64,000 bases of DNA from assembly GCF_003194585.1 (NCBI RefSeq), contig NZ_QHKZ01000002.1:620001-684000 (forward strand), in the 5' to 3' direction. Shown one piece after another: positions 1-8,565 of this stretch (positions within the stretch are counted from its first letter, which is position 1; each line of letters begins with the position of its first letter). Position numbers and translations under genes: made by a program. A model generated the notes under the pieces. It searched no databases. It was not told where the DNA came from and worked only from the letters and a program-made list of their open reading frames with translations. This DNA comes from Nocardioides daejeonensis. GTDB lineage: Bacteria > Actinomycetota > Actinomycetes > Propionibacteriales > Nocardioidaceae.

Positions 1-493
1 CGATCCGCACCGGTGCCGGCTGCCGGGTGACCGGCCCGGCCGCGGCACCGAGCTCGCGCGCCTCGGCCGAGAGGTGCCGCAGCCGCTCCTCGACGAGATC
101 GGCATAGTTGCTCAACGGATCCGCAGCCTTCGCCTTCATGATCTCCCGTCGGGTCCGGGCGATCGGCGCGAACGTGAGGCGGCCCCCCTCCGCCAGGCGC
201 ACCAGCATGGCCATCCGCACCTCCACGTCGCGGATCGACGCCAGCGGGACCCGGGTGGTGTGGAACGAGTGGTGCAGCTCCAGCCGACCGTCGCGCACCG
301 CCGCATGCGGCTGCAGTACCGCCGACCAGACGACGAAGGCGAAGAGGACCAGCAAGGGCACCAACACGAGGTCGTTGCGCTGCCACCCGTTGCCCAGCAC
401 GCCGATCAGCGCGACCACTGCCAGACCCACCCCGAACCACCCCGCGAACCGCCCGTTGGAGGGCGGGAAGGTGTCGTGGTCCTTCGTGGACAT
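1..493 (-). CDS. PH-domain-like membrane protein, C-terminus beyond window
   Basis: The first 164 residues are visible. ATG at 493 follows a strong GGAGG. A short hydrophilic start (MSTKDHDTFPPSNG) leads into two hydrophobic segments at about residues 16-36 and 42-60, then a basic and beta-rich stretch (LELHHSFHTTRVPLASIRDVEVRM). This two-helix plus PH-like layout matches small actinobacterial bacterial-PH membrane proteins of unknown role. It is divergent from deoC, with 97 bp between the two starts. The function is unknown, and the gene runs off the left edge so its end cannot be judged. Confidence 0.7.
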   Translation of the reverse strand, partial: MSTKDHDTFPPSNGRFAGWFGVGLAVVALIGVLGNGWQRNDLVLVPLLVLFAFVVWSAVLQPHAAVRDGRLELHHSFHTTRVPLASIRDVEVRMAMLVRLAEGGRLTFAPIARTRREIMKAKAADPLSNYADLVEERLRHLSAEARELGAAAGPVTRQPAPVRI

Positions 494-578
494 GGGATCC
501 TCCAGAGGGGTTTGTTGCAAGCCGATCACAGAACCCTACGAGGTGCTCGCACAGCCTGGCCGTTGCCGTCCCGGCCTC

Positions 579-584
579 TATGCT
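579..584 (+). promoter_or_regulatory. -10 element of deoC, probably leaderless
   Basis: TATGCT ends 6 nt before the GTG at 591, which places the expected transcription start on or next to the start codon. No -35 hexamer is obvious. This is an inference from spacing. Confidence 0.4.
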
Positions 585-590
585 GGAGCG

Positions 591-1589
591 GTGACGCAGA
601 CAACGACGACAGCGGCCTCGGACCAGTTCGCCGACGTGACCGCCTCCGACGCCACCCTGCGCCGGTTCCTGCACGGCCTGCCCGGTGTCGACCAGGTGGG
701 TGCCGAGGCGCGTGCCGCGGGCCTCGGCACGCGCTCCATCAAGACGAGCGCCAAGGAGTTCGCCATCGACCTGGCGATCCGGATGGTCGACCTGACCACC
801 TTGGAAGGCCAGGACACCCCGGGCAAGGTCCGCGCGCTGGCGAGCAAGGCGATGCGCCCGGACCCCGCCGACCCGACCTGCCCGCAGACCGCGGCGGTCT
901 GCGTCTACCCCGACCTGGTGGCCACCGCCAAGGAGGTGCTGGGGGCCTCGGCAGACTCGACCACCGGCGCTCAGGTCAACGTGGCCGCCGTGGCGACGGC
1001 CTTTCCCAGCGGCCGGGCATCGCTGGCGATCAAATTGGCCGACACCCGCGACGCGGTGGCGGCCGGCGCTGACGAGATCGACATGGTCATCGACCGGGGC
1101 GCTTTCCTCTCCGGGCGCTACCTCCAGGTCTTCGAGGAGATCGTCGCCGTCCGCGAGGCCTGCGAGCGTCCCGATGGAAGCAGCGCGCACCTGAAGGTGA
1201 TCTTCGAGACCGGCGAGCTCCAGACCTACGACAACGTACGCCGCGCCTCCTGGTTGGCGATGATGGCCGGAGGCCACTTCATCAAGACCTCCACCGGCAA
1301 GGTCCAGCCCGCGGCCACGCTGCCCGTCACACTGGTGATGCTCGAGGCGGTGCGCGACTTCCGCGCCGCAACCGGCCAGATGGTCGGCGTGAAGCCCGCC
1401 GGGGGCATCCGCACCACCAAGGATGCGATCAAGTACCTGGTGATGGTCAACGAGGTGGCCGGCCCCGACTGGCTCGACCCGGACTGGTTCCGCTTCGGTG
1501 CCTCGACGCTCCTCAACGACCTGCTGATGCAGCGCACCAAGATGCTCACCGGCCGCTACTCCGGTCCCGACTACTTCACCTTGGACTGA
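591..1589 (+). CDS. deoC: deoxyribose-phosphate aldolase
   Basis: Cleaves 2-deoxyribose-5-phosphate to glyceraldehyde-3-phosphate and acetaldehyde in the cytoplasm. The 332-residue protein has the class I aldolase signature: the Schiff-base lysine K232 in HFIKTSTGK and K268 in VGVKPAGGIR. The open frame continues upstream to 108, but homology begins near the GTG at 591, which has a -10 motif directly before it and no good Shine-Dalgarno, so I chose a leaderless GTG. The stop overlaps the next start by one base (TGATG), so deoC and the aldehyde dehydrogenase are translationally coupled. That fits removal of the acetaldehyde product. Thymidine phosphorylase, cytidine deaminase and a nucleoside transporter lie within 13 kb. 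Confidence 0.95.
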   Translation: MTQTTTTAASDQFADVTASDATLRRFLHGLPGVDQVGAEARAAGLGTRSIKTSAKEFAIDLAIRMVDLTTLEGQDTPGKVRALASKAMRPDPADPTCPQTAAVCVYPDLVATAKEVLGASADSTTGAQVNVAAVATAFPSGRASLAIKLADTRDAVAAGADEIDMVIDRGAFLSGRYLQVFEEIVAVREACERPDGSSAHLKVIFETGELQTYDNVRRASWLAMMAGGHFIKTSTGKVQPAATLPVTLVMLEAVRDFRAATGQMVGVKPAGGIRTTKDAIKYLVMVNEVAGPDWLDPDWFRFGASTLLNDLLMQRTKMLTGRYSGPDYFTLD

Positions 1590-3088
1590 TGATGGTTTCG
1601 ACAGGCTCTACCCAGCGGGTTTCGACAGGCTCAATCACCGGCGGGTTCGACTACGCTCCCGCGCCCGAGTCCCGCGCGATCGTGGACATCAAGCCCAGCT
1701 ACGGCCTCTTCGTCAACGGCGAGTTCGTCGACGGCGCCGGCGCCTCCTTCAAGACGATCAACCCGGCGACCGAGGAGGTGCTCGCCGAGATCGCCGAGGC
1801 GAACGCTGCCGACGTCGACGCCGCCGTACGCGCGGCCCGCCGGGCGTACGCCCGGGTCTGGTCGAAGATGCCGGGCAAGGAGCGCGCGAAGTACCTCTTC
1901 CGGATCGCCCGGATCCTCCAGGAACGGGCCCGGGAGCTGGCCGTGCTGGAGTCGATCGACAACGGCAAGCCGATCAAGGAGGCTCGCGATGTCGACGTAC
2001 CGGTCGCCGCGGCGCACTTCTTCTACTACGCCGGCTGGGCCGACAAGCTCGAGTACGCACTGCCAGGAAATGCACACAGCGGCGTCAGGTCGCTGGGCGT
2101 CGCCGCCCAGGTGATCCCCTGGAACTTCCCGCTGCTCATGCTGGCCTGGAAGATCGCGCCGGCACTCGCCGCCGGCAACACCGTGGTGCTCAAGCCGGCC
2201 GAGACGACGCCGCTCACCGCTCTGCTCTTCGCCGAGATCTGCCAGCAGGCTGACCTCCCCGCCGGTGTGGTCAACATCGTCACCGGCGCCGGAGACACCG
2301 GCCAGGCACTCGTCGGGCATGCCGACGTCGACAAGGTCGCCTTCACCGGCTCGACCGAGGTCGGCAAGGCGATCGCACGCACCGTGGCGGGCACCGACAA
2401 GCGGGTCACGCTCGAGCTCGGCGGCAAGGCCGCCAACATCGTCTTCGACGACGCACCGCTCGACCAGGCGATCGAGGGCATCGTCAGCGGGATCTTCTTC
2501 AACCAGGGGCATGTCTGCTGCGCCGGCAGCCGCCTCCTGGTGCAGGAGTCGGTGGCCGACGAGGTGCTGGAGCGGCTCAAGTCCCGGATGGGCACGCTGC
2601 GTGTGGGCGATCCGCTCGACAAGAACACCGACATCGGCGCGATCAACTCTGCCGAGCAGCTGGCCCGGATCCGCGAGCTGTCGGCGATCGGCGAGCAGGA
2701 GGTGGCCGGCGAGCGTTGGTCACCGCCGTGCGAGCTGCCGGAACGGGGCTTCTGGTTCCCGCCGACGATCTTCACCGGTGTCACCCAGGCGCACCGGATC
2801 GCTCGTGAGGAGATCTTCGGGCCGGTCCTCTCCGTGCTGACCTTCCGCACCCCCGCCGAGGCGGTGGAGAAGGCCAACAACACGCCCTACGGCCTCTCGG
2901 CCGGCGTCTGGACGGAGAAGGGCTCCCGGATCCTCTGGATGGCCGACCAGTTGCGGGCCGGGGTGGTCTGGGCCAACACGTTCAACAAGTTCGACCCCAC
3001 CAGTCCCTTCGGCGGCTACAAGGAGTCCGGCTACGGCCGCGAAGGGGGCCGCCACGGCCTCGAGGGCTACCTGAAGGGAACCGAGTGA
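1589..3088 (+). CDS. aldehyde dehydrogenase, catalytic subunit (ALDH16-like N-terminal part)
   Basis: NAD(P)-dependent aldehyde oxidation; acetaldehyde from DeoC is the likely substrate. The 499-residue protein has a complete ALDH fold: PWNFPLLMLAWK at the cofactor site, FTGSTEVG, general-base E276 in ELGGK, nucleophile C310 in NQGHVCCAGSR, and EEIFGPVLS. ATG at 1589 overlaps the deoC stop; a second ATG follows at once. Residues 3-25 derive from two copies of a GTTTCGACAGGCTC repeat and look unrelated to ALDH sequence; recognisable ALDH begins near YGLFVNGEFVDG. The stop overlaps the next gene in ATGA. Together with that short partner the total is 788 residues, the size of single-chain bacterial ALDH16 enzymes. 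Confidence 0.9.
   Translation: MMVSTGSTQRVSTGSITGGFDYAPAPESRAIVDIKPSYGLFVNGEFVDGAGASFKTINPATEEVLAEIAEANAADVDAAVRAARRAYARVWSKMPGKERAKYLFRIARILQERARELAVLESIDNGKPIKEARDVDVPVAAAHFFYYAGWADKLEYALPGNAHSGVRSLGVAAQVIPWNFPLLMLAWKIAPALAAGNTVVLKPAETTPLTALLFAEICQQADLPAGVVNIVTGAGDTGQALVGHADVDKVAFTGSTEVGKAIARTVAGTDKRVTLELGGKAANIVFDDAPLDQAIEGIVSGIFFNQGHVCCAGSRLLVQESVADEVLERLKSRMGTLRVGDPLDKNTDIGAINSAEQLARIRELSAIGEQEVAGERWSPPCELPERGFWFPPTIFTGVTQAHRIAREEIFGPVLSVLTFRTPAEAVEKANNTPYGLSAGVWTEKGSRILWMADQLRAGVVWANTFNKFDPTSPFGGYKESGYGREGGRHGLEGYLKGTE
1594..1640 (+). repeat. interspersed repeat inside a coding N-terminus
   Basis: GTTTCGACAGGCTC occurs twice, at about 1595-1608 and 1619-1632, within the first 15 codons of the aldehyde dehydrogenase gene. 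The same core in the other orientation (GTCGAGCCTGTCGAGACC) is found between genes near 55.3 kb, with a variant near 61.1 kb. Confidence 0.75.
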
Positions 3089-3957
3089 TGGCGCGCGTCG
3101 ACGTCCGCAAGACCTACAAGCTCTACATCGGCGGGGCCTTCCCCCGTTCCGAGTCGGGCCACTCCTACGAGGTGACCGACAGCAAGGGAGCCTTCATGGC
3201 CAACGCGGCACTCGCCTCGCGCAAGGACGCCCGCGACGCGGTGGTGGCTGCCCGCAAGGCGTTCGGCGGCTGGGCCGCGCGCACGGCCTACAACCGCGCC
3301 CAGATCCTCTACCGGATCGCCGAGGTGATGGAGGACCGTCGACCGCAGTTCGTCGACGCGGTCTACCGCTGCGAGGGCGGCTCGACCGCACGGGCCAACA
3401 AGGTCGTCGACGAAGCGATCGACCGCCTGGTCTGGTACGCCGGCTGGGCCGACAAGATCGGCCAGGTCACCGGCAGCGCCAACCCGGTCGCGGGTCCCTT
3501 CTTCAACCTGTCGACCCCCGAGCCGACCGGTGTCGTCGCGGTGCTCGCCCCTCAGGCCTCCAGCCTGCTCGGGCTGGTCTCCGTGATCGCGCCCGCGATC
3601 ACGACCGGCAATGTGGTCGTGGTCGTCTCCTCCCACCAGCGGCCGCTACCTGCGGTGACCTTCGCCGAGGTGCTGGCCACCTCCGACGTGCCCGGAGGGG
3701 TCGTCAACGTCCTCACCGGTGACGCGGCGACGGTCGGCCCGTGGCTGGCTGCGCATATGGATGTCAACGCGATCGACCTCACCGGTGTCGCGGGCGACGC
3801 GGAGCTGGCCCGCAACCTGGAGATCGCCGCTGCCGACAACCTCAAGCGGGTCCGCCGGGCTCCCGCGGCCGAGACGGACTGGTCGACCGAGCCGGGCCTG
3901 GAGCCGATGACCTGGCTGCTGGAGACCAAGACCGTCTGGCACCCAATCGGCATCTGA
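3088..3957 (+). CDS. short ALDH-like protein lacking the catalytic domain
   Basis: The 289-residue protein resembles the N-terminal cofactor-binding half of aldehyde dehydrogenases (KLYIGGAFPRSESG; DAVVAARKAFGGW; PTGVVAVLAPQASS; PAITTGNVVVVVSS; DVPGGVVNVLTG) and stops before the segment carrying the catalytic Cys. No NQGxxC motif or catalytic Glu loop is present. The start is the ATG of an ATGA overlap with the catalytic ALDH; a GTG three bases earlier is possible. ALDH16 enzymes are known to carry a second, non-catalytic ALDH-like domain after the catalytic one, so this looks like that domain encoded separately. It may scaffold or regulate its partner. The intact frame and tight coupling argue against a decaying pseudogene. 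Confidence 0.75.
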   Translation: MARVDVRKTYKLYIGGAFPRSESGHSYEVTDSKGAFMANAALASRKDARDAVVAARKAFGGWAARTAYNRAQILYRIAEVMEDRRPQFVDAVYRCEGGSTARANKVVDEAIDRLVWYAGWADKIGQVTGSANPVAGPFFNLSTPEPTGVVAVLAPQASSLLGLVSVIAPAITTGNVVVVVSSHQRPLPAVTFAEVLATSDVPGGVVNVLTGDAATVGPWLAAHMDVNAIDLTGVAGDAELARNLEIAAADNLKRVRRAPAAETDWSTEPGLEPMTWLLETKTVWHPIGI

Positions 3958-4454
3958 CACTGCGCCAGCCCGATCCCTACAGCTGCGGCGCCTCGGTGGC
4001 CGTGGTTGCGCGCATGCTCGACGACCCTGGTTACGCCCAGCGCGTCGACGGGGCGTTCGCAAGCGAGGTACTGGCCACCCACCGGCGGCTGACCGGATGG
4101 CGTGACCCTCGGGGCGGCGTACAGCTGGCGTGGCCACGTGCTCTGGGCACTCCCCCATGGGCGCTGGCGCATGCGCTCGGCGCTCACTCCGGCCAGGTCC
4201 ATCGGGTGCATCTCGTCCTGCCCTGGCAGCGGCCGCAGGCGCTCTCCCGGCTCCGACTCGCCGCAGCCACAAAGCCGGTGGCGCTCTACGTCGGCGACCG
4301 CTGGCTGCCCCGGCACGTGCTGCTCGTGCTCGACGCCACGCTGCGCGCCTACGATCCGGCGACCGGCGGCGGGCGCCTGCTCACGACGACCGACTTCGAG
4401 GAAGCGACCCTGCGCCCGGGCCGCTGGACCCATCCCTGGTTCTGGATCGGCTGA
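3954..4454 (+). CDS. putative C39-like cysteine peptidase fold protein
   Basis: About 166 residues beginning LTLRQPDPYSCGAS. Gln and Cys in QPDPYSCGA, a later His in RHVLLVLD, and an Asp/Pro pair in AYDPATGGG have the order of papain-like C39-type peptidases or their inactive relatives. No signal peptide or membrane segment is seen. The start is uncertain. The nearest in-frame ATG/GTG upstream is at 3741, deep inside the ALDH-like gene, and downstream starts (3996, 4014) would remove the Gln-Cys motif. CTG at 3954 would overlap the previous stop as CTGA, like the ATGA couplings before it. The role is unknown; it is apparently the last gene of the deoC operon. Confidence 0.55.
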   Translation: MTLRQPDPYSCGASVAVVARMLDDPGYAQRVDGAFASEVLATHRRLTGWRDPRGGVQLAWPRALGTPPWALAHALGAHSGQVHRVHLVLPWQRPQALSRLRLAAATKPVALYVGDRWLPRHVLLVLDATLRAYDPATGGGRLLTTTDFEEATLRPGRWTHPWFWIG

Positions 4455-4473
4455 CCCGCGTGCCCGCCGTTCC

Positions 4474-4537
4474 GCAGGACGTCCCCCGCAACGTCCTGCC
4501 CACCGGTCGCCCCAACAACCACCCCGCAGGACGTCCC
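4474..4537 (+). terminator. hairpin-forming repeat after the deoC operon
   Basis: GCAGGACGT at 4474-4482 pairs with ACGTCCTGC at 4491-4499, and a third GCAGGACGT copy lies near 4526-4534. There is no T run. It probably ends deoC-operon transcripts or insulates the next gene. Confidence 0.4.
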
Positions 4538-4584
4538 CGCAGGAGCAGCCCGACGGACCGGGATAGTGGGGGCGGCGACGCCGT

Positions 4585-4590
4585 TAGAAT
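4585..4590 (+). promoter_or_regulatory. -10 element of the uridine-kinase-like gene
   Basis: TAGAAT ends 6 nt before GTG 4597, consistent with a leaderless transcript. No clear -35 is visible. Confidence 0.45.
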
Positions 4591-4596
4591 CTCCCG

Positions 4597-5196
4597 GTGC
4601 GTGCACAGGTCATCGTCCTTGCTGGTCCCTCAGGTGCCGGCAAGTCCCGGCTCGCCGAGCGCACCGGCTTGCCGGTGCTACGGCTGGACGACTTCTACAA
4701 GGATGGAGATGACCCCTCCCTCCCCCGGATCGCCTCGGGCGCCAACAATGGGCTGGTCGACTGGGACCATCCGGACTCCTGGCTGCCTGCCGACGCGATC
4801 GCCACGATCGAGAAGCTCAGCCAGGACGGCTCCGCCGCTGTGCCGGTCTACGAGATCGCGCGCAACGGCCGCTGCGGCGAGCAGACCCTCGACCTCGGCG
4901 GCAGCCGCCTGTACATAGCGGAAGGGATCTTCGCTCAGGACGTCGTCGCCGCCTGCCGCGACCGCGGTCTGCTGGCGGCCGCGTTCTGCGTTCGCCAACG
5001 TCCGGTGGTCACCTTCTGGCGTCGCCTCACCCGCGACCTGCGCGAGCGTCGCAAACCGCCGCTGGTGCTGCTGCGTCGGGGGGTGGTGCTGATGCGCGCT
5101 CAGCGTGACGTCGTACGCGACGCCACGGCATTGGGATGCGCACCGGTCACGCCCGACCAGGCATATGCCCTGATCCGTCAGCTCCTCAGCGACTGA
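4597..5196 (+). CDS. uridine kinase-like P-loop kinase
   Basis: A 199-residue cytoplasmic NTP-dependent kinase-like protein. The P-loop GPSGAGKS lies at residues 10-17, followed by LDDFYKD and VDWDHPDSW, which match the substrate-binding segments of uridine kinases (YYKD and DHPDAF types), and then YIAEGIFA. The sequence differs enough from classical Udk that the phosphate acceptor is unproven, but nucleoside-salvage neighbours on both sides support a nucleoside or related small substrate. GTG 4597 has a -10 motif placed for leaderless expression. The 3' end overlaps the converging add gene by 11 bp. Confidence 0.75.
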   Translation: MRAQVIVLAGPSGAGKSRLAERTGLPVLRLDDFYKDGDDPSLPRIASGANNGLVDWDHPDSWLPADAIATIEKLSQDGSAAVPVYEIARNGRCGEQTLDLGGSRLYIAEGIFAQDVVAACRDRGLLAAAFCVRQRPVVTFWRRLTRDLRERRKPPLVLLRRGVVLMRAQRDVVRDATALGCAPVTPDQAYALIRQLLSD

Positions 5197-6256
5197 GCTC
5201 GGCGTAGCCGGGCTTGATCACCTCGTCGATGATCCGCAGCCGCTCGTCGAAGGGCAGGAAAGCGGACTTCATGGCGTTGATCGTGAACCACCGCAGGTCG
5301 TCGAAGCCATAGCCGAACGCCTCGGAGAGGGCATGCATCTCCGAGCTCATCGAGGTGCCGCTCATCAGCCGGTTGTCGGTGTTGACCGTCACCCGGAACC
5401 GAAGCTGCGTCAGCAGCCCGATCGGGTGCTCGGCGATCGAGGCGGCCGCCCCCGTCTGCACGTTGGAGGCCGGGCAGAGCTCCAGCGGGATCCGCTTGTC
5501 ACGCACGTACGCCGCCAACCGGCCGAGCTGCACGCGCCCGTCGCCGTCGACCGTGATGTCGTCGACGATCCGCACCCCGTGGCCGAGGCGATCCGCACCG
5601 CACCACTGCAGCGCCTGCCAGATCGACGGCAGGCCGAACGCCTCGCCCGCGTGGATCGTGAAGTGGGCGTTCTCCCGCTGCAGGTACTCGAAGGCATCCA
5701 GGTGACGGGTGGGTGGGTAGCCGGCCTCGGCGCCGGCGATGTCGAAGCCGGCGACACCGCGGTCGCGCCAGGCGACGGCGAGCTCGGCGATCTCGCGCGA
5801 ACGGGCCTGATGCCGCATCGCGGTGAGCAGCTGACGCATCACGATCCGCCCGCCACTGGCCGCCACCCCCTCGTCGAAGCCTCGCTGCACGGCAGCCACG
5901 ACCTCGTCAAGGCTCAGGCCCTCGGCCACATGCTGCTCCGGGGCGTAGCGCACCTCGGCGTAGACCACGCCGTCAGCGACGAGATCCTCCACGCACTCCC
6001 GCGCCACCCGGGTCAGCGCCGCCTCTGTCTGCATCACGGCAACGGTGTGCTGGAACGTCTCGAGGTAGCGCTCCAGCGACCCGGAGTCGGCTGCCTCGGC
6101 GAACCAGCGCCCGAGACCGGCCGGGTCCTCGACCGGCAGCACATGGCCGCAGGTCGCAGCGAGCTCCGCGACCGTCTGGGGTCGCAGCCCACCGTCGAGG
6201 TGATCGTGCAACAGGACCTTGGGCGCCCGGCGGCACTCCTCACGCGTCAACGTCAT
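5186..6256 (-). CDS. add: adenosine deaminase
   Basis: Deaminates (deoxy)adenosine to (deoxy)inosine. The 356-residue TIM-barrel protein shows [10 protein letters not shown] (metal-binding HxH), [10 protein letters not shown] (metal His and catalytic Glu), DRLGHGVRI and [10 protein letters not shown] (metal-binding Asp region). ATG is at 6256. It stands alone on the minus strand, converging on the kinase-like gene with an 11-bp coding overlap and divergent from the MaoC gene with 130 bp between starts. Its product feeds purine nucleoside breakdown; no purine nucleoside phosphorylase gene is in the window. Confidence 0.95.
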   Translation of the reverse strand: MTLTREECRRAPKVLLHDHLDGGLRPQTVAELAATCGHVLPVEDPAGLGRWFAEAADSGSLERYLETFQHTVAVMQTEAALTRVARECVEDLVADGVVYAEVRYAPEQHVAEGLSLDEVVAAVQRGFDEGVAASGGRIVMRQLLTAMRHQARSREIAELAVAWRDRGVAGFDIAGAEAGYPPTRHLDAFEYLQRENAHFTIHAGEAFGLPSIWQALQWCGADRLGHGVRIVDDITVDGDGRVQLGRLAAYVRDKRIPLELCPASNVQTGAAASIAEHPIGLLTQLRFRVTVNTDNRLMSGTSMSSEMHALSEAFGYGFDDLRWFTINAMKSAFLPFDERLRIIDEVIKPGYAELSR

Positions 6257-6386
6257 AGCCCCATCATGGCGCAGTCGGGCGACCCGCGGGTCGCACTAGC
6301 CGCGCGTCGCCGTGCTGGGTAGGTTCTGCGTCATCGGAGCGCACGACGCGCCACGACTCTGCCGCCGTACGAGAGGGAGTCACACG

Positions 6387-6839
6387 ATGAAGGTCTTCAC
6401 CACGTTCGACGAGGTCGCCGCCGCTGCCGGCACGGAGCTCGGCACCTCCGAGTGGGTCACCATCGACCAGCGCCGGGTCAACCAGTTCGCCGACGCCACC
6501 GGCGACCACCAGTGGATCCATGTCGACCTCGAGCGCGCCAAGGAGGGTCCGTTCGGCGGCACCATCGCCCACGGCTACCTGACCCTCTCGCTGCTGCCGT
6601 GGCTGGGCAGCCAGGTCTTCACGCTGCAGACTCCGGGAGCCAAGCTCAACTACGGGGTCAACAAGGTGCGCTTCCCCAGCCCGGTCAAGGTCGGCTCGAA
6701 GGTCCGGGTCCGGGTCACCATGGGGCAGGTCGTCGACATCCCGAAGGGCAAGCAGCTCACCGTCAACCACGTCATCGAGATCGAGGGCGAGGAGAAGCCG
6801 GCGATGATCGCCGAGACCGTCGTCCTGCTACTGCCCTGA
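6387..6839 (+). CDS. MaoC-family (R)-enoyl-CoA hydratase-like protein
   Basis: A 150-residue single hot-dog domain. The hydratase-2 motif is clear: DATGDHQWIHVDLERA with catalytic Asp and His, followed by GPFGGTIAHGYLTLSLLP. Such proteins hydrate trans-2-enoyl-CoA to (R)-3-hydroxyacyl-CoA. ATG 6387 was chosen because GAGAGGGAG lies just upstream; the open frame extends back to 6312 without support. It is monocistronic and converges on deoA with only 5 bp between the stops. Its link to the nucleoside genes is probably positional only. Confidence 0.88.
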   Translation: MKVFTTFDEVAAAAGTELGTSEWVTIDQRRVNQFADATGDHQWIHVDLERAKEGPFGGTIAHGYLTLSLLPWLGSQVFTLQTPGAKLNYGVNKVRFPSPVKVGSKVRVRVTMGQVVDIPKGKQLTVNHVIEIEGEEKPAMIAETVVLLLP

Positions 6840-6844
6840 AGCTC

Positions 6845-8131
6845 CTAGGAGATCCGGTCGATCACCAGCGGGGACGGCTGGTACGTCGTCCCTGCTGGCG
6901 CGATCTCGTAGCCGCCCTCCAGCGCCTCGAGCGCACGGGGCAACCGCTCCGGCGTGTCCGTCTGCAGGGTGAAGAGCGGCGCACCGGCCACGACCTCGTC
7001 GCCGGGCCGTGCATGCCAGGTGACACCCGCAGCGGCCTGCACCGGGTCCTCCTTGCGCGCCCTGCCCGCACCGAGCCGCCACGCGGCGACGCCGACACTC
7101 AACGCGTCCAGCTCGGTGAGCACGCCGGAGCTCGGCGCCGTCACCACCTGCGTCTCCCGCGGGGTCGGCATCGCGGCGTCCGGGTCGCCGCCCTGGGCCC
7201 GAATCATCTGTCGCCACACGTCCATCGCCCGCCCCGAGGCAAGCACGTCCGCGGGGTCGACGTCGTCGCGTCCCGCGCCGGCGAGCATCTCGCGCGCCAG
7301 GGCCACGGTCAGCTCCACGACGTCGGCCGGGCCACCTCCGGCGAGCACCTCGACGGACTCGGCGACCTCGACGCCGTTGCCGGCCGTCAGACCGAGCGGG
7401 GTGGCCATGTCGGTGACCAGCGCGACCGTGGGGACACCTGCGTCGTGCCCCAGCGCGACCATCGTCGCTGCAAGCTCACGCGCGTCGTCGAGCTCCTTCA
7501 TGAAGGCGCCGGAGCCGACCTTCACGTCAAGCACGAGGGAGCCGGTCCCCTCGGCGATCTTCTTCGACATGATCGAGGAGGCGATGAGCGGGATCGCCTC
7601 CACCGTGCCGGTGACGTCGCGTAGCGCGTAGAGCTTCTTGTCCGCGGGCGCTAGGCCGTCTCCGGCAGCGCAGATCACCGCACCGACCTCCTCGAGCTGA
7701 CGAAGCATCTCGTCGTTGCTGAGCGCAGCCCGCCATCCCGGGATCGCCTCCAGCTTGTCGAGGGTGCCGCCGGTGTGGCCCAGGCCCCGCCCCGACAGCT
7801 GCGGTACGGCGACCCCACAGGCCGCGACCAGGGGCGCCAACGGCAGGGTGATCTTGTCGCCCACCCCGCCCGTCGAGTGCTTGTCGGCGGTCGGTCGGGA
7901 GAGCGCGGAGAAGTCCATCCGCTCGCCCGAGGCGATCATCGCCGTGGTCCACCGGGAGATCTCGGCGCGGTCCATGCCGTTGAGCAGGATCGCCATCGCC
8001 AGGGCGGCCATCTGCTCGTCGGCGACACCGCCGCGGGTGTAGGCGTCGATCACCCAGTCGATCTGCCCGGCGTCGAGCCGCCCCCCGTCGCGCTTGGTCC
8101 GGATCACGTCGACGACGTCGTGCTGCTCCAT
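6845..8131 (-). CDS. deoA: thymidine phosphorylase
   Basis: Phosphorolyses thymidine or deoxyuridine to the base plus 2-deoxyribose-1-phosphate. The 428-residue protein starts MEQHDVVDVIRTKRDGG and contains DKHSTGGVGDKITLPLAPLVAACG, the phosphate-binding Gly-rich signature of the family, and later YALRDVTGTVE and KVGSGAFMK. ATG 8131 was preferred over an upstream extension because it follows GGGAGTGAG and lies one base past the cdd stop. It is the last gene of the transporter-cdd-deoA operon. A phosphopentomutase would be needed to connect to deoC and is not in the window. Confidence 0.95.
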   Translation of the reverse strand: MEQHDVVDVIRTKRDGGRLDAGQIDWVIDAYTRGGVADEQMAALAMAILLNGMDRAEISRWTTAMIASGERMDFSALSRPTADKHSTGGVGDKITLPLAPLVAACGVAVPQLSGRGLGHTGGTLDKLEAIPGWRAALSNDEMLRQLEEVGAVICAAGDGLAPADKKLYALRDVTGTVEAIPLIASSIMSKKIAEGTGSLVLDVKVGSGAFMKELDDARELAATMVALGHDAGVPTVALVTDMATPLGLTAGNGVEVAESVEVLAGGGPADVVELTVALAREMLAGAGRDDVDPADVLASGRAMDVWRQMIRAQGGDPDAAMPTPRETQVVTAPSSGVLTELDALSVGVAAWRLGAGRARKEDPVQAAAGVTWHARPGDEVVAGAPLFTLQTDTPERLPRALEALEGGYEIAPAGTTYQPSPLVIDRIS

Positions 8132-8132
8132 C

Positions 8133-8564
8133 TCACTCCCTCTCGGCCACGGCGGCCAGATCGTCGGGCCCGAACCCGTCGGGCAGTACCTCACGCATCG
8201 TGCGTACCCCGGAGACGGTCAGGCAGATCAGCTCGTTGCCGCCATGCTCGAAGAGCAGCTGACGACAGCGGCCACACGGCATGATCACGTCACCTCGGGC
8301 GTTGACGCACACGAAGTGGGTCAGCCGGCCGCCGCCGGTGGCATGGAGCGAGGAGACGAGTCCGCACTCAGCGCACAACGTGACGCCGTACCCGGCGTTC
8401 TCCACGTTGCAGCCGACCACGACCCGACCGTCGTCGACCCGCGCGGCCGCGCCGACCGGGTAGTGCGAGTAGGGCACGTAGGCCCGCCGGGCGACCTCGT
8501 CGGCAGCGGTGATCAGCGCCGGCCAGTCGTCGGCGGGGTCCCAGCTCTCCTGGTCCGGGTACAC
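8133..8564 (-). CDS. cdd: cytidine deaminase
   Basis: Zinc-dependent deamination of (deoxy)cytidine to (deoxy)uridine. The 143-residue protein shows the CDA layout: YSHYPVGAAA, GCNVENAGYG, zinc ligand Cys with catalytic Glu in LCAECG, and PCGRCRQ carrying the other two zinc Cys. Cys replaces the common Arg after CAE, a variant I associate with actinobacterial cytidine deaminases. GTG 8564 begins one base after the permease stop. It sits between transporter and deoA, so cytidine is imported, deaminated and then split. Confidence 0.93.
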   Translation of the reverse strand: MYPDQESWDPADDWPALITAADEVARRAYVPYSHYPVGAAARVDDGRVVVGCNVENAGYGVTLCAECGLVSSLHATGGGRLTHFVCVNARGDVIMPCGRCRQLLFEHGGNELICLTVSGVRTMREVLPDGFGPDDLAAVAERE

Positions 8565-8565
8565 G

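Noticed and set aside
3088..3957. Truncated aldehyde dehydrogenase as a pseudogene
   Set aside because: The frame is intact, starts in an ATGA overlap, keeps coding character to the end, and matches the second-domain architecture of ALDH16, so a functional short protein is more likely.
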